A DNA stretch of 64,000 nucleotides from assembly GCF_036173105.1 (NCBI RefSeq), contig NZ_CP108053.1, positions 8,246,001-8,310,000 of the forward strand, in the 5' to 3' direction. Position 1 is the first letter of the stretch. The number at the start of each line of letters is the position of its first letter. The DNA is from Streptomyces sp. NBC_00287 (GTDB taxonomy: Bacteria; Actinomycetota; Actinomycetes; Streptomycetales; Streptomycetaceae). The position numbers and the translations under genes were made by a program. A model generated the notes under the pieces. The model was not told where the DNA came from, did not search any database, and saw nothing but the letters and a program-made list of their open reading frames with translations. Below, piece after piece: positions 50,701-60,955 of the stretch.

Positions 50701-51408
50701 ATGGCTCTGGCAACGCGGACGGACCGACGACCGTCCATGGCACGCACGGTGTGGGACAGCTCCGTCGGCAAGAAGACCGTGATGGCGGTCAGCGGGCTGA
50801 TCATGCTGTCGTATCTCGTCGTCCACATGATGGGAAACCTGAAGATCTTCTTCGGGGCCGGTGAGTTCAACGAGTACGCGCACTGGCTGCGCACGGTCGG
50901 CGAGCCCTTCATGCACTACGAGTGGACGCTCTGGCTCGTCCGGATCGTGCTCGTGGTCGCGGTGATCGCGCACGGCGTCTCCGCGTACCAGCTCAGCCGC
51001 CGTGACATCAAGGCGCGGCCCAGCAAGTACGTGCACAAGAAGCCGCGGGCGAGCTACGCCACCCGCACCATGCGCTGGGGCGGGATCATCCTCGCCCTGT
51101 TCATCGTCTGGCACATCCTCGATCTGACGACCGGCACCGTGCACTCGGGCGGCTTCGAGGAGGGGCGCCCGTACCAGAACGTCGTGGACACCTTCTCCAC
51201 CTGGTACGGCAACGTCATCTACATCGTGGCGGTGCTCGCGGTCGGCATGCACATCCGGCACGGGTTCTGGAGCGCCGCCCAGACCCTGGGCGCCGGCAGC
51301 CGCAGCCGCGACCGCGCCCTGAAGGCCGTAGCCAACGTTCTCGCGCTTGTGCTCACGTGCGGCTTCCTCGCCGTGCCCGTGGGCGTCATGACCGGAGTGG
51401 TGAGCTGA
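50701..51408 (+). CDS. sdhC: Succinate dehydrogenase cytochrome b subunit
   Basis: A 235-residue membrane subunit of the single-chain (Bacillus/type B-like) kind, with five helices (VMAVSGLIMLSYLVVHMMG, WLVRIVLVVAVIAHGVSAY, IILALFIVWHILDL, GNVIYIVAVLAVGMHIRHG, VLALVLTCGFLAVPVGVM). Heme-ligand histidines are present in VVHMMGN, IAHGVS, VWHILD and GMHIRHG. It anchors the SdhAB enzyme and passes electrons to menaquinone. ATG at 50701 has no ribosome site, and a -10-like TAACTT ends nine bases upstream, so the transcript may be leaderless. SdhA starts two bases after its stop codon. Confidence 0.93.
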   Translation: MALATRTDRRPSMARTVWDSSVGKKTVMAVSGLIMLSYLVVHMMGNLKIFFGAGEFNEYAHWLRTVGEPFMHYEWTLWLVRIVLVVAVIAHGVSAYQLSRRDIKARPSKYVHKKPRASYATRTMRWGGIILALFIVWHILDLTTGTVHSGGFEEGRPYQNVVDTFSTWYGNVIYIVAVLAVGMHIRHGFWSAAQTLGAGSRSRDRALKAVANVLALVLTCGFLAVPVGVMTGVVS

Positions 51409-51409
51409 G

Positions 51410-53352
<1,943 letters not shown>

Positions 53353-53356
<4 letters not shown>

Positions 53357-54102
53357 AGCTCACCCTGCGCGTCTGGCGGCAGAAGAACGCCGATGCCGAC
53401 GGCGCCATGTCCACGTACGAGGTGGACGGGATCTCCTCCGACATGTCGTTCCTGGAGATGCTCGACACGCTCAACGAAGAGCTCATCCTGCGCGGTGAGG
53501 ACCCGGTCGCCTTCGACCACGACTGCCGTGAGGGCATCTGCGGCGCGTGCTCACTGGTCATCAACGGCGACGCCCACGGTCCCGAGCGCACCACCACCTG
53601 CCAGCTCCACATGCGGTCCTTCAAGGACGGCGACACGATCGACATCGAGCCGTGGCGGGCGTCCGCGTTCCCGGTGATCAAGGACCTGGTCGTCGACCGG
53701 ACCGCGTTCGACCGGATCATCCAGGCCGGCGGTTACATCACGGCGCCGACCGGTGCCGCGCCCGAGGCGCACGCGACTCCGGTGCCCAAGCCGGACGCGG
53801 ACTTCGCCTTCGAGCACGCCGAGTGCATCGGCTGCGGGGCGTGCGTGGCCGCGTGCCCCAACGGCGCGGCCATGCTGTTCACCTCCGCCAAGGTCAACCA
53901 CCTGAACGTGCTGCCCCAGGGCGCTCCCGAGCGGGAGACGCGGGTGCTGGACATGGTGGCGCAGATGGACGACGAGGGCTTCGGCGGCTGCACGCTGACC
54001 GGCGAATGCGCCACCGCCTGCCCCAAGGGCATCCCGCTGGTCTCCATCACGAGCATGAACAAGGAGTGGCTGCGGGCTACCCGCAAGGTGGGCAAGCGGT
54101 AA
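53353..54102 (+). CDS. sdhB: Succinate dehydrogenase iron-sulfur subunit
   Basis: A 249-residue electron-transfer subunit. The 2Fe-2S cluster ligands are in CREGICGACSL plus the Cys in TTTCQLHM, the 4Fe-4S ligands in CIGCGACVAACPNG, and the 3Fe-4S ligands in CTLTGECATACPKGIP. All three clusters needed to move electrons from FAD to quinone are therefore encoded. The order sdhC-sdhA-sdhB with minimal spacing is typical of actinobacterial operons. A terminator hairpin follows at 54144. Confidence 0.96.
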
Positions 54103-54143
54103 GACCCATGGCACGAAGCGTTCGCCGAAGACGTGCGGACGGG

Positions 54144-54175
54144 CGGGGTCGGGAGGTGCTCCCCGGCCCCGTTTC
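54144..54175 (+). terminator. Terminator after sdhCAB
   Basis: A stem of ten to eleven base pairs (CGGGGTCGGG at 54144-54153 pairing with the stretch ending 54171, one G-T pair), loop AGGTGCT, followed by TTT at 54172-54174. It is 42 bp after the sdhB stop. Confidence 0.8.
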
Positions 54176-54203
54176 GCCTTTCCGGCCTCGGTAGGGTGCG
54201 CAC

Positions 54204-55229
54204 ATGATCTTCGCAAGTCAGCAGCAGGGGCGGTTCGTTCAGGCCGTCGGGCGGTTCGAGTCCGCCGTGCGTGAGCAGGAGCCGGACCGGGCGGAACACG
54301 CGTTCCAGGAGATGGGCCGGGGCTACCAGGACGCGGGACCGCAGGAGGTCGCACAGGCCGCCCCGCGCCTGGCCGCGCTGCTGCCCGAGGTGCCTCCAGG
54401 GCCACGCGGCACCATAGCCGTGCTCGTCGGCGCCTGCGTGGAGAGCGGTGCCGACCCGGGGCCCTGCGCGCCGCACATCTTCGTGGAGCTGGCCGAGACC
54501 CTGGCCGCCGCGGGGGAGTTCGCTGAACGCTGGGAGGAGACCGGCGGCGGGGACTTCCCCGATCCGGAGTCCGGCGAGGTGGATCCAGGGGTCTTCGAAC
54601 GGGTGGGACCGGAGGCGGCACTGGCCTGGCTGACGCTGCCCCAGTGGGAGATGGCGTCCGTCGCCATGCTCAGCCACCCGGCCGTGCGCATCGCGCTGGA
54701 CGGCTCGCTGCGGGCCCGGCTGCTGCGGGGGGTGCGGGCCGTGGCGGAGGCTTCGGGCCACGAGTTCAAGTGCCTGACATACGCCCTGTTGGTGCTCGAC
54801 GACGAGCCGCTGGTCGTCCTGCACCGCCCCTCCGGTACCGGCTACCGGCTGCGGATGAGCGGGATCGGCGACAATTTCCAGCTGCACACCCTGCTCGCGG
54901 ACCTCCTCGTCGGCGGCGGCCATGTGCCCGGCCGGGCGCCGTCCCCGCAGGAGGTGGCGGTGTGCCGGGACGCGCCGGGGCAGGTGCACACCGTGGGGTC
55001 GTTCAACCTGGTCACGCCCGGCGGGGAGTGGGTGTGGAACGAGGGCACGCCCACCGACATACCGGTCGTCGACGGCGTACGACTGCTCGTCCTGGACCCG
55101 CCGCCGTACGAACGCGGCTGGCCGGCCGGACGGTTCTTCCCCAACATGACGGGCGACCTCGTACTGGAACGCGTCCTCGCCGAGGAGGAGACCCGGCGCC
55201 TGCTGGCGGGCTGCGCGCCCGCCAAGTGA
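54204..55229 (+). CDS. Unknown soluble protein
   Basis: I do not recognise this 341-residue family. There is no signal peptide or membrane helix. The first 200 residues are helical and Ala/Glu-rich (RFVQAVGRFESAVREQEPDR, APRLAALLPEVPPGPRG), suggesting a repeat-helix fold. The C-terminal 140 residues are strand-rich with FKCLTYALLVLDDEPLVVLH, RLRMSGIGDNFQLHTLLAD and GSFNLVTPGGEWVWNEGTP. No catalytic motif is evident. It stands alone after the sdh terminator and starts at ATG 54204 without a strong ribosome site. Confidence 0.8.
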   Translation: MIFASQQQGRFVQAVGRFESAVREQEPDRAEHAFQEMGRGYQDAGPQEVAQAAPRLAALLPEVPPGPRGTIAVLVGACVESGADPGPCAPHIFVELAETLAAAGEFAERWEETGGGDFPDPESGEVDPGVFERVGPEAALAWLTLPQWEMASVAMLSHPAVRIALDGSLRARLLRGVRAVAEASGHEFKCLTYALLVLDDEPLVVLHRPSGTGYRLRMSGIGDNFQLHTLLADLLVGGGHVPGRAPSPQEVAVCRDAPGQVHTVGSFNLVTPGGEWVWNEGTPTDIPVVDGVRLLVLDPPPYERGWPAGRFFPNMTGDLVLERVLAEEETRRLLAGCAPAK

Positions 55230-55408
55230 ACTGCAGGGCACCTTCCGGCTGACGGTTCGGGCACCGGAACATGGACCGCAGGCACGTGCCCGTGCCGTTC
55301 AACATCCCCACATCCCCTCTCCTGACGATGGTCACGCGCCCGACGCCCTGCGTCGGAAGAACTGTTGCGGCCGCTCAACCGTCCCCGGCCCGTGACCAGG
55401 AGAGAGCC

Positions 55409-56182
55409 ATGAACGGCGTATCCACGCTCGACCGCCCCCCGCAGCCCGCGGCCCCCACCCGCTACACCGTCACCGTCGCCCGCACCGAGGACGACGTACG
55501 GGCCGCCCAGCGGCTGCGGCACGACGTCTTCGCCGGGGAGATGGGCGCCCACCTGTCCACCCCGCAGCCGGGGCACGACATCGACGCCTTCGACGCGTAC
55601 TGCGACCATCTGCTGGTCCGTGACACGTTCACCGACCAGGTCGTCGGCACCTACCGGCTGCTGCCCCCGGACCGCGCCGCGGTCGCCGGGCGGCTGTACT
55701 CGGAGGGCGAGTTCGACCTCGCCCCGCTCGACCCGATCCGCCCGGGCCTGGTCGAGGTCGGCCGCTCCTGCGTCCACCCCGACCACCGGGACGGCGCGGT
55801 CATCGGCCTGATCTGGGCCGGGATAGCCCGTTACATGGTCGACAACGGCCACGAGTGGCTGGCCGGCTGCTGCTCCATCCCGCTCGCCGATGGCGGCGCC
55901 CTCGCGGCCGGCACCTGGGACCGGGTGCGGGAGAAGCACCTGGCGCCCGAGGAGTACCGAGTCCGTCCGCTGCAGCCCTGGAACCCGGAGGGCGTGGCCC
56001 GGCCCGAGGGCCGCACCGAACTGCCTCCGCTGCTGCGCGGCTACCTGCGCCTCGGCGCCTGGGTCTGCGCGGAGCCCGCGCATGACCCGGACTTCGGGGT
56101 CGCCGACCTTTACGTGCTGCTGTCGATGCGCCGGGTCAACGCGCGCTATCTGAAGCACTTCCTCTCGCTCGTCCCGGCCTGA
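55409..56182 (+). CDS. olsB: OlsB-type ornithine N-acyltransferase (GNAT fold)
   Basis: A 257-residue acyltransferase of the OlsB/hemolysin-like group, related to autoinducer synthases. Visible features are AAQRLRHDVFAGEMGAHL, DHLLVRDTFTDQVVGTYRLL, LVEVGRSCVHPDHRDGAVI and the end segment DLYVLLSMRRVNARYLKHF. OlsB transfers a 3-hydroxyacyl chain from acyl carrier protein to ornithine, giving lyso-ornithine lipid. The start has CCAGGAGAG upstream. Its stop overlaps the start of the PlsC-like gene (TGATG), strongly suggesting the two-step ornithine-lipid pathway. The gene symbol rests on this pairing. Confidence 0.82.
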   Translation: MNGVSTLDRPPQPAAPTRYTVTVARTEDDVRAAQRLRHDVFAGEMGAHLSTPQPGHDIDAFDAYCDHLLVRDTFTDQVVGTYRLLPPDRAAVAGRLYSEGEFDLAPLDPIRPGLVEVGRSCVHPDHRDGAVIGLIWAGIARYMVDNGHEWLAGCCSIPLADGGALAAGTWDRVREKHLAPEEYRVRPLQPWNPEGVARPEGRTELPPLLRGYLRLGAWVCAEPAHDPDFGVADLYVLLSMRRVNARYLKHFLSLVPA

Positions 56183-57147
56183 TGAACATGCTGCGTACGG
56201 TGCCCGTGGGTGTGCGGGTCCTGACACCGCGGCGTGAGCGCCGGGCGGCGGCCGCCGTGCCCCGCCCGGTCATACCGACCAGTGCCTGGCTGCCCACCGC
56301 GCCCTGCTCCCCGCAGGTCTGCGTCGCCTCCGCCCGCTCCCTGGCGGACGTGCCGCGCGCGGTGCTGCGGCTCGGGGCGCTGCTGGTGACGCTCCTGGTG
56401 GGGGTCGCGCTGCTGCCGGTGTTCGGGGTCGTCCCCGCGTCCCGGCGGGACCCGCTGATCCGCGGGTGGAGCCGGGCCGTGGTCCGGGCCTCCGGAGTGC
56501 GGGTACGCATCACCGGCGCGGCGGCGCCGACCGGCGGTCTGCTCCTGGTCGCCAACCACATCTCGTGGCTGGACATCCCCCTGCTCGCCGCCGTCCGCCC
56601 GGCCCGGATGCTGGCCAAGGCGGAGATCCGGCAGTGGCCGGTGGCGGGCGGACTCACCGCGCGCAGCGGCGCCTTCTTCATCGAGCGGGACCGGCTGCGG
56701 GCACTGCCGCAGACGGTCGCCCGGATCGCCGAGGCGCTGCACTCCGGCGCCGCCGTGGTCGCCTTCCCCGAGGGCAGCACCTGGTGCGGCCGGGCCCAGG
56801 GCCCCTTCCGCCGGGCGGTGTTCCAGGCCGCACTGGACGCGGGCGTGCCCGTCCAGCCGGTGCGCCTGCACTACCGCTTCGACGACGGCCCGGCGAGCAC
56901 CGCGCCCGCCTTCGTCGGCGAGGACTCCCTGCTCTCCTCGCTGTGGCGGGTGGTCACGGCACGACGACTGGTCGCCGAGGTCGAGGTACGGTCACAGATC
57001 CCGGCGGGCGCACACGCCGACCGCCGCACCCTGGCCCGGGCGGCACAGTCGGTCCCGACGGGGGGCGAACTCGCGTGGGCGCACGCGGCGTTGGCCACTG
57101 AGCAGATGCGTGTGCCGAGGGGGCTGGAGGTTTCGCAGCGCGGCTAG
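56182..57147 (+). CDS. olsA: OlsA/PlsC-type O-acyltransferase
   Basis: A 321-residue 1-acyl-glycerol-phosphate acyltransferase-like protein. One membrane helix (LGALLVTLLVGVALLPVFG) precedes the catalytic motif NHISWLD, with RSGAFFIERDRL, VAFPEGSTWCGR and PVQPVRLHY forming the remaining acyltransferase blocks. With the preceding OlsB-type enzyme it would add the second acyl chain to form ornithine lipid, a phosphorus-free membrane lipid. The start overlaps olsB; ATG 56188 is an alternative. I see no clear PHO box upstream of the pair. Confidence 0.83.
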   Translation: MNMLRTVPVGVRVLTPRRERRAAAAVPRPVIPTSAWLPTAPCSPQVCVASARSLADVPRAVLRLGALLVTLLVGVALLPVFGVVPASRRDPLIRGWSRAVVRASGVRVRITGAAAPTGGLLLVANHISWLDIPLLAAVRPARMLAKAEIRQWPVAGGLTARSGAFFIERDRLRALPQTVARIAEALHSGAAVVAFPEGSTWCGRAQGPFRRAVFQAALDAGVPVQPVRLHYRFDDGPASTAPAFVGEDSLLSSLWRVVTARRLVAEVEVRSQIPAGAHADRRTLARAAQSVPTGGELAWAHAALATEQMRVPRGLEVSQRG

Positions 57148-57158
57148 GCCGGTCAGGG

Positions 57159-57335
57159 TCAGGACGTGCACGAGTTCAGCAGCCACAGGACAGCGGCAAT
57201 GAACAGGACCCACGTGAGGCAGCTGAACAGCATGTCGCCCAGCGCGCCGAGGCAATCCTCGGCCGGCTCGAACCCCACGGCTGCCAGCACGATGAGCACG
57301 CCGACGATGACAGCGATGACAAGGACCAGCGACAT
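57159..57335 (-). CDS. Small two-helix membrane protein
   Basis: A 58-residue protein almost entirely of two membrane helices (LVLVIAVIVGVLIVLAAVGF and LFSCLTWVLFIAAVLWLL) joined by a short acidic loop with Cys (EPAEDCLGALGD), ending NSCTS. ATG 57335 has AGGGGG upstream, and the frame shows normal GC-third bias. The function is unknown. It lies between olsA (convergent, 12 bp away) and the BtrH-like gene. Confidence 0.62.
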   Translation of the reverse strand: MSLVLVIAVIVGVLIVLAAVGFEPAEDCLGALGDMLFSCLTWVLFIAAVLWLLNSCTS

Positions 57336-57461
57336 GCAACACCCCCTGCGACACTCCGTTTCAGTGAACCGCCATACGGACGGGCAGGGAAGGTAGCCAT
57401 GCGCCGCGTCTCCAGGGGAGCCGCACGGTGTTGGGCTCACCGGTGATGCCGGGGAGGAAGA

Positions 57462-58454
57462 ATGAGCGGCATGACCATGGTGAAAGACATCGACGTCCGT
57501 GGCATGCACCACTGCGAGACGACGGCGCTGGGCGTGCTGCTGCGGCATGAGGGACTCGACCTGTCCGAGCCGATGCTGTTCGGGCTCGGCGCCGGTCTTT
57601 CCTTCATCTACTGGGACAGCAAGGCCATGGGCTTTCCCTTCCTGGGAGGCCGGGTCAAGCCGTTCGAGCTCACCAGGAACCTGGCCGCCGTACTCGGGCT
57701 TGAGCTGCAGGTCCGGGAAACCACCTCTCCACGCAAGGCATGGCAGGACGTGGCGGCGCCCCTCGACGCGGGCCGACCGGTCGGCCTGCAGCTCGACAGC
57801 TACCACCTGGACTACTTCAGCACCAAGGTGCATTTCGGCGGGCACGTCGTCGCCATGTACGGCTACGACGAACAGGACGCCTACCTGGTGGACACCGCCC
57901 CGCAGGGCGGAGCCGTCACCACCAGCCTCGACGGCCTGGCCAGGGCCCGGGCCGAGCGCGGCCCCATGACCGCCAGGCACCGCTCCTTCACCATCACCGC
58001 GCCCAGCAGCCCGACGTCACCGCAGGACCGGATCATCCCCGCGATCAAGACCTGTGCAGACGCCTTCCTCAACCCGCCCATCGCGAACCTGGGCCACCGG
58101 GGCATCGAGAAGGCCGCGAAGCTGGTGCCGAAGTGGCTGCAGCGCAGCGGCAATCCGCGGGAGGACCTGCCACGAGCCGCCCTCCTCATGGAGAGGGCTG
58201 GTACCGGCGGCGCCCTGTTCCGCAATCTCTACCGGGACTTCCTCGCCGAGTGCGCCCAGTCCATCGACAGCAGCCACCTGCGCACTGGTCACAGCCTGTA
58301 CGCCGAAGCCGCCACCCTCTGGACCCAGGTGGCTGCGCTCGTCGCGGCAGCTGGAGAATCCGGCGACGCGGAGAACCTCATGGAGGCGGGTTCCATCCTG
58401 CACGAGCTGTCCCGCATCGAACGCGACGCGATGCAGGCACTGAGCAAGCTCTAG
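57462..58454 (+). CDS. BtrH N-terminal / DUF4872 domain protein
   Basis: A 330-residue protein with the BtrH-like papain-fold N-terminus (about 1-140; GMHHCETTALGVLLRHEG with Cys18, HFGGHVVAMYGYDEQDAYLVD with the His) and a helical DUF4872 C-terminus (about 150-330). BtrH in butirosin synthesis moves an acyl side chain from carrier protein to the aminoglycoside. No aminoglycoside genes are near, so the substrate here is unknown; a role in modifying a natural product or peptide is possible. ATG 57462 follows GGGGAGG. Confidence 0.85.
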   Translation: MSGMTMVKDIDVRGMHHCETTALGVLLRHEGLDLSEPMLFGLGAGLSFIYWDSKAMGFPFLGGRVKPFELTRNLAAVLGLELQVRETTSPRKAWQDVAAPLDAGRPVGLQLDSYHLDYFSTKVHFGGHVVAMYGYDEQDAYLVDTAPQGGAVTTSLDGLARARAERGPMTARHRSFTITAPSSPTSPQDRIIPAIKTCADAFLNPPIANLGHRGIEKAAKLVPKWLQRSGNPREDLPRAALLMERAGTGGALFRNLYRDFLAECAQSIDSSHLRTGHSLYAEAATLWTQVAALVAAAGESGDAENLMEAGSILHELSRIERDAMQALSKL

Positions 58455-58467
58455 GGGGCGCCCACCC

Positions 58468-58608
58468 TCAACGCGCGCGCCAGAGCGAGGACTTCCCGGA
58501 GCCGGAGACTCCGGTGAACACGGCCAGCCCGTCCCGCGGGATGTCGACGTCCACGCCCTTGAGGTTGTGCTCGCGGGCGCCTCGGACGCGAACGTACGGG
58601 TCGTGCAT
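58468..58608 (-). pseudogene. Remnant of a UvrA-like ABC ATPase gene (5' end only)
   Basis: A 46-codon frame beginning MHDPYVRVRGAREHNLKGVD and ending at the first Walker A, FTGVSGSGKSSL, then WRAR and a stop. This is the exact N-terminus of UvrA-family proteins, which normally run for 750-950 residues. The start codon (58608) still has GGAGCC upstream. The remainder is gone; downstream is the convergent BtrH-like gene. It looks like a decayed UvrA paralogue of the drug-resistance type (DrrC-like), broken by deletion just after GKSSL. Confidence 0.85.
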
Positions 58609-58648
58609 GGGGGAGGCTCCGTCGGGTGGGGGGACAAACCATGCGATT

Positions 58649-59920
58649 CTATGGGACCGGCCCGAATGTCCACACGTTGCCCACCGGCCGCCCGTCCCGT
58701 CGCAGCACCCTGCCCAGCAGCTCGGTGAGCTCCTCCTCGACTTCGGCGACCAGATCGGCGCCGAAGACGCACAGGGAGGCCTCCACGAAGTTGCCGTACG
58801 TGCCCATGCTCAGGTCATCGGTGACCTGGATGACGTTCTCGTCGGTGAGGTAGGAGTAGCTCGGCCACGGGGGCTGGCCGGGGCCGCCGACCCGTGTCGG
58901 GTCGCAGACGGTGCCGTTGATGGACCACTTGAGCCGGTAGAGCCGGTCCCCGCGGCGGCCGCGTGCCTTGAGGCCGCGGGCGATGACCGCCTCCACCCGG
59001 CGCAGCAGCGGGTCGCGCCAGTGCTCGACGGCCTCCATGTGCCAGGTGACGGAGCCGGGCGGTTCGGCGATGCCGTCGTAGGCGGTCTGGTACGTGACCT
59101 CGAACCGCTTCTCGAAGCGGCGCCAGATGTCGTCGTGCTCGGGCTCGGAGAACAGCAGGCGTGCGGGGCGTTCCCGGGCCGGTTCCCCGGGTGGCGCCCA
59201 CCGGTAGGTGGTGACCTCGGCGACCTGGTGGAATCCCGCCGACCGATGGACGGCGACGAGCTCGCCGCTCGCCTCGGCCACCACGTACCGCGATTTCGGC
59301 CGCGACCAGATCTCGCGGGCTGCCCACGCGGCGGCGGCCTGCAGCAGCTCGGGGCGCGGCGCGGTGATCCCGCCGATGGAGGAGAAGTCCGTGCCATGGA
59401 CCTTCTCCAGCCAGACCAGGTCCACCGGCCGTGCGTAGTGCCAGACGGACAGGATGTCCATGCCGTGCTCCAGCTCGGACACCGGCCGGCGCTGCTCGGG
59501 GGCCGCCTGGGCGAGCTGGAGGAGACTGTCCTGGTCGCTGGACCGCAGGCCCGCCCAGTGCGTTCGCAGCTTCGCGTCCGTCTCGGGTACGTCGGCCACA
59601 TCGGCGACCAGCAGGGAGCGCACGGGCCCCGCGGTGAATCCGGTATCGAGCAGGGCCTGAGTGAGCCGTGGCCCGTCGCGGTCGTACACCTTCCAGGTCA
59701 CCGGCTCCACGCGCTCGGCGAAGATCTCCTGCGTCCGGCGGACCAGACCAGTGAGGTCGTCGACCGTGGAGAGGTCCCGGTGGTCCACGACGCCATGGGT
59801 GCCGTAGTGGACGCGTACCAGCGGCCCGTCCCGCTCGGTGACCACGCCGAACACCTCGGGTTCGCGTGCGCGCACTTGTGTGTCGTACTTGGCCCACAAC
59901 GCCGAGGCGTCATCGGTCAC
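58649..59920 (-). CDS. Unknown protein with DUF2716-like C-terminus
   Basis: A 423-residue soluble protein. The first 70 residues form a small beta domain (RDGPLVRVHYGTHGVVDHRD). The centre has GNAT-like pieces (VAEASGELVAVHRSAGFHQV). The C-terminal 180 residues (DIWRRFEKRFEVTYQTAYDG, PPGSVTWHME, DDLSMGTYGNFVEASLCVFG) resemble the DUF2716 family, though I could not verify it. No export signal is present. Its start overlaps the stop of the luciferase-like gene (ATGA), so the two are co-expressed. Confidence 0.75.
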   Translation of the reverse strand: MTDDASALWAKYDTQVRAREPEVFGVVTERDGPLVRVHYGTHGVVDHRDLSTVDDLTGLVRRTQEIFAERVEPVTWKVYDRDGPRLTQALLDTGFTAGPVRSLLVADVADVPETDAKLRTHWAGLRSSDQDSLLQLAQAAPEQRRPVSELEHGMDILSVWHYARPVDLVWLEKVHGTDFSSIGGITAPRPELLQAAAAWAAREIWSRPKSRYVVAEASGELVAVHRSAGFHQVAEVTTYRWAPPGEPARERPARLLFSEPEHDDIWRRFEKRFEVTYQTAYDGIAEPPGSVTWHMEAVEHWRDPLLRRVEAVIARGLKARGRRGDRLYRLKWSINGTVCDPTRVGGPGQPPWPSYSYLTDENVIQVTDDLSMGTYGNFVEASLCVFGADLVAEVEEELTELLGRVLRRDGRPVGNVWTFGPVP

Positions 59921-60921
59921 TCGGTCACTCCCATGATCCCGGCCAGCCGCCGATACGAATCCAGCAGTGACTGACGGTCATATGTGCTGGTGGTGACCAG
60001 GATCTCCTGCGCGCCCGTCTCCTTCAACAGGATTTCCAGCTCGTCCGCGACCTGGTCCTCGGTACCGGCGATATGCCCGGCGAGGCCCTGCTCGTAGAAG
60101 CCGCGCTCCTTGGCCGTCATCGTGAGTGCTTCGACGCGCTCGGCGTGCGGCAGGGGCGGGAAGGTGCCGTGGGTGCGCGAGTACGCCATCGACCAGGCCT
60201 CCGGGATAAGGAGGCGCCGGGCCTCATCGGGGGTCGCGACCACGGCGATCGTGCCGGAGATGACGACGTACGGCTCGCTCGCCCAGGGGGAGGGGCGGAA
60301 GTTCGCGCGGTAGTGATCGATACCGCGCTGCATCTTCGCGCGGTTCCTGAAGTCGCCGATGACCATCGGCAGGCCCGCGCGGGCCGCGATGTCCGCGCCC
60401 TCGCCCATGGCCAGCACGAACGGCGGCACGCTCAGGCCCTCGGCGGGCCGCGCGTGCACCCCCGTGGGGGAGGTGCCGCGGAACCAGCCGAGCAGCTCGT
60501 CGAGTTGCCCGGCGAAGTCTTCGGCGTCGTCCTTGTCCCGGCCCAGCGCCTTGCGCACCCCGTCGGTGAATCCGACCGACCGCCCCAGGCCCATGTCGAT
60601 CCGGCCCGGGAAGAGGGACTCCAGCACCCCGAACTGCTCGGCTACCACGAGGGGTTGGTGGTTGGGCAGCATCACTCCGCCGGTCCCGATCCGGATCGTG
60701 CGGGTCGCGGACGCGACGGCGGCTGCCAGCACGGTCGGCGCGGAACCGGCGACACCGGGCACCCCGTGGTGCTCCGACACCCACAGGCGGTGGTAGCCGA
60801 GCTGCTCCAGCTCCCGTGCCAGCCGTACGGTGTCGCGCAGTGCCTCTCCGTCCGGGTGGCCCTCCCGGGTGCGGGAGCGGTCGAGGACGGAGAAGCGGGT
60901 CGCGGCGATCACGGAGCTCAT
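59917..60921 (-). CDS. Luciferase-like FMN-dependent monooxygenase
   Basis: A 334-residue flavin-dependent oxidoreductase of the bacterial luciferase-like (LLM) class. Conserved parts are LGYHRLWVSEHHGVPGVAGS, TRTIRIGTGGVMLPNH, LVVAEQFGVLESLFPGRIDM and GLGRSVGFTDGVRKALGRD. It binds reduced FMN and probably oxidises a small organic molecule; the substrate is not evident. The start is ATG 60921. Its stop overlaps the following DUF2716-like gene and it lies 35 bp downstream of the flavin oxidase. Confidence 0.93.
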   Translation of the reverse strand: MSSVIAATRFSVLDRSRTREGHPDGEALRDTVRLARELEQLGYHRLWVSEHHGVPGVAGSAPTVLAAAVASATRTIRIGTGGVMLPNHQPLVVAEQFGVLESLFPGRIDMGLGRSVGFTDGVRKALGRDKDDAEDFAGQLDELLGWFRGTSPTGVHARPAEGLSVPPFVLAMGEGADIAARAGLPMVIGDFRNRAKMQRGIDHYRANFRPSPWASEPYVVISGTIAVVATPDEARRLLIPEAWSMAYSRTHGTFPPLPHAERVEALTMTAKERGFYEQGLAGHIAGTEDQVADELEILLKETGAQEILVTTSTYDRQSLLDSYRRLAGIMGVTE

Positions 60922-60955
60922 ACAGGGTTCAACACCTGCGAGCCCGCAGGATTCC

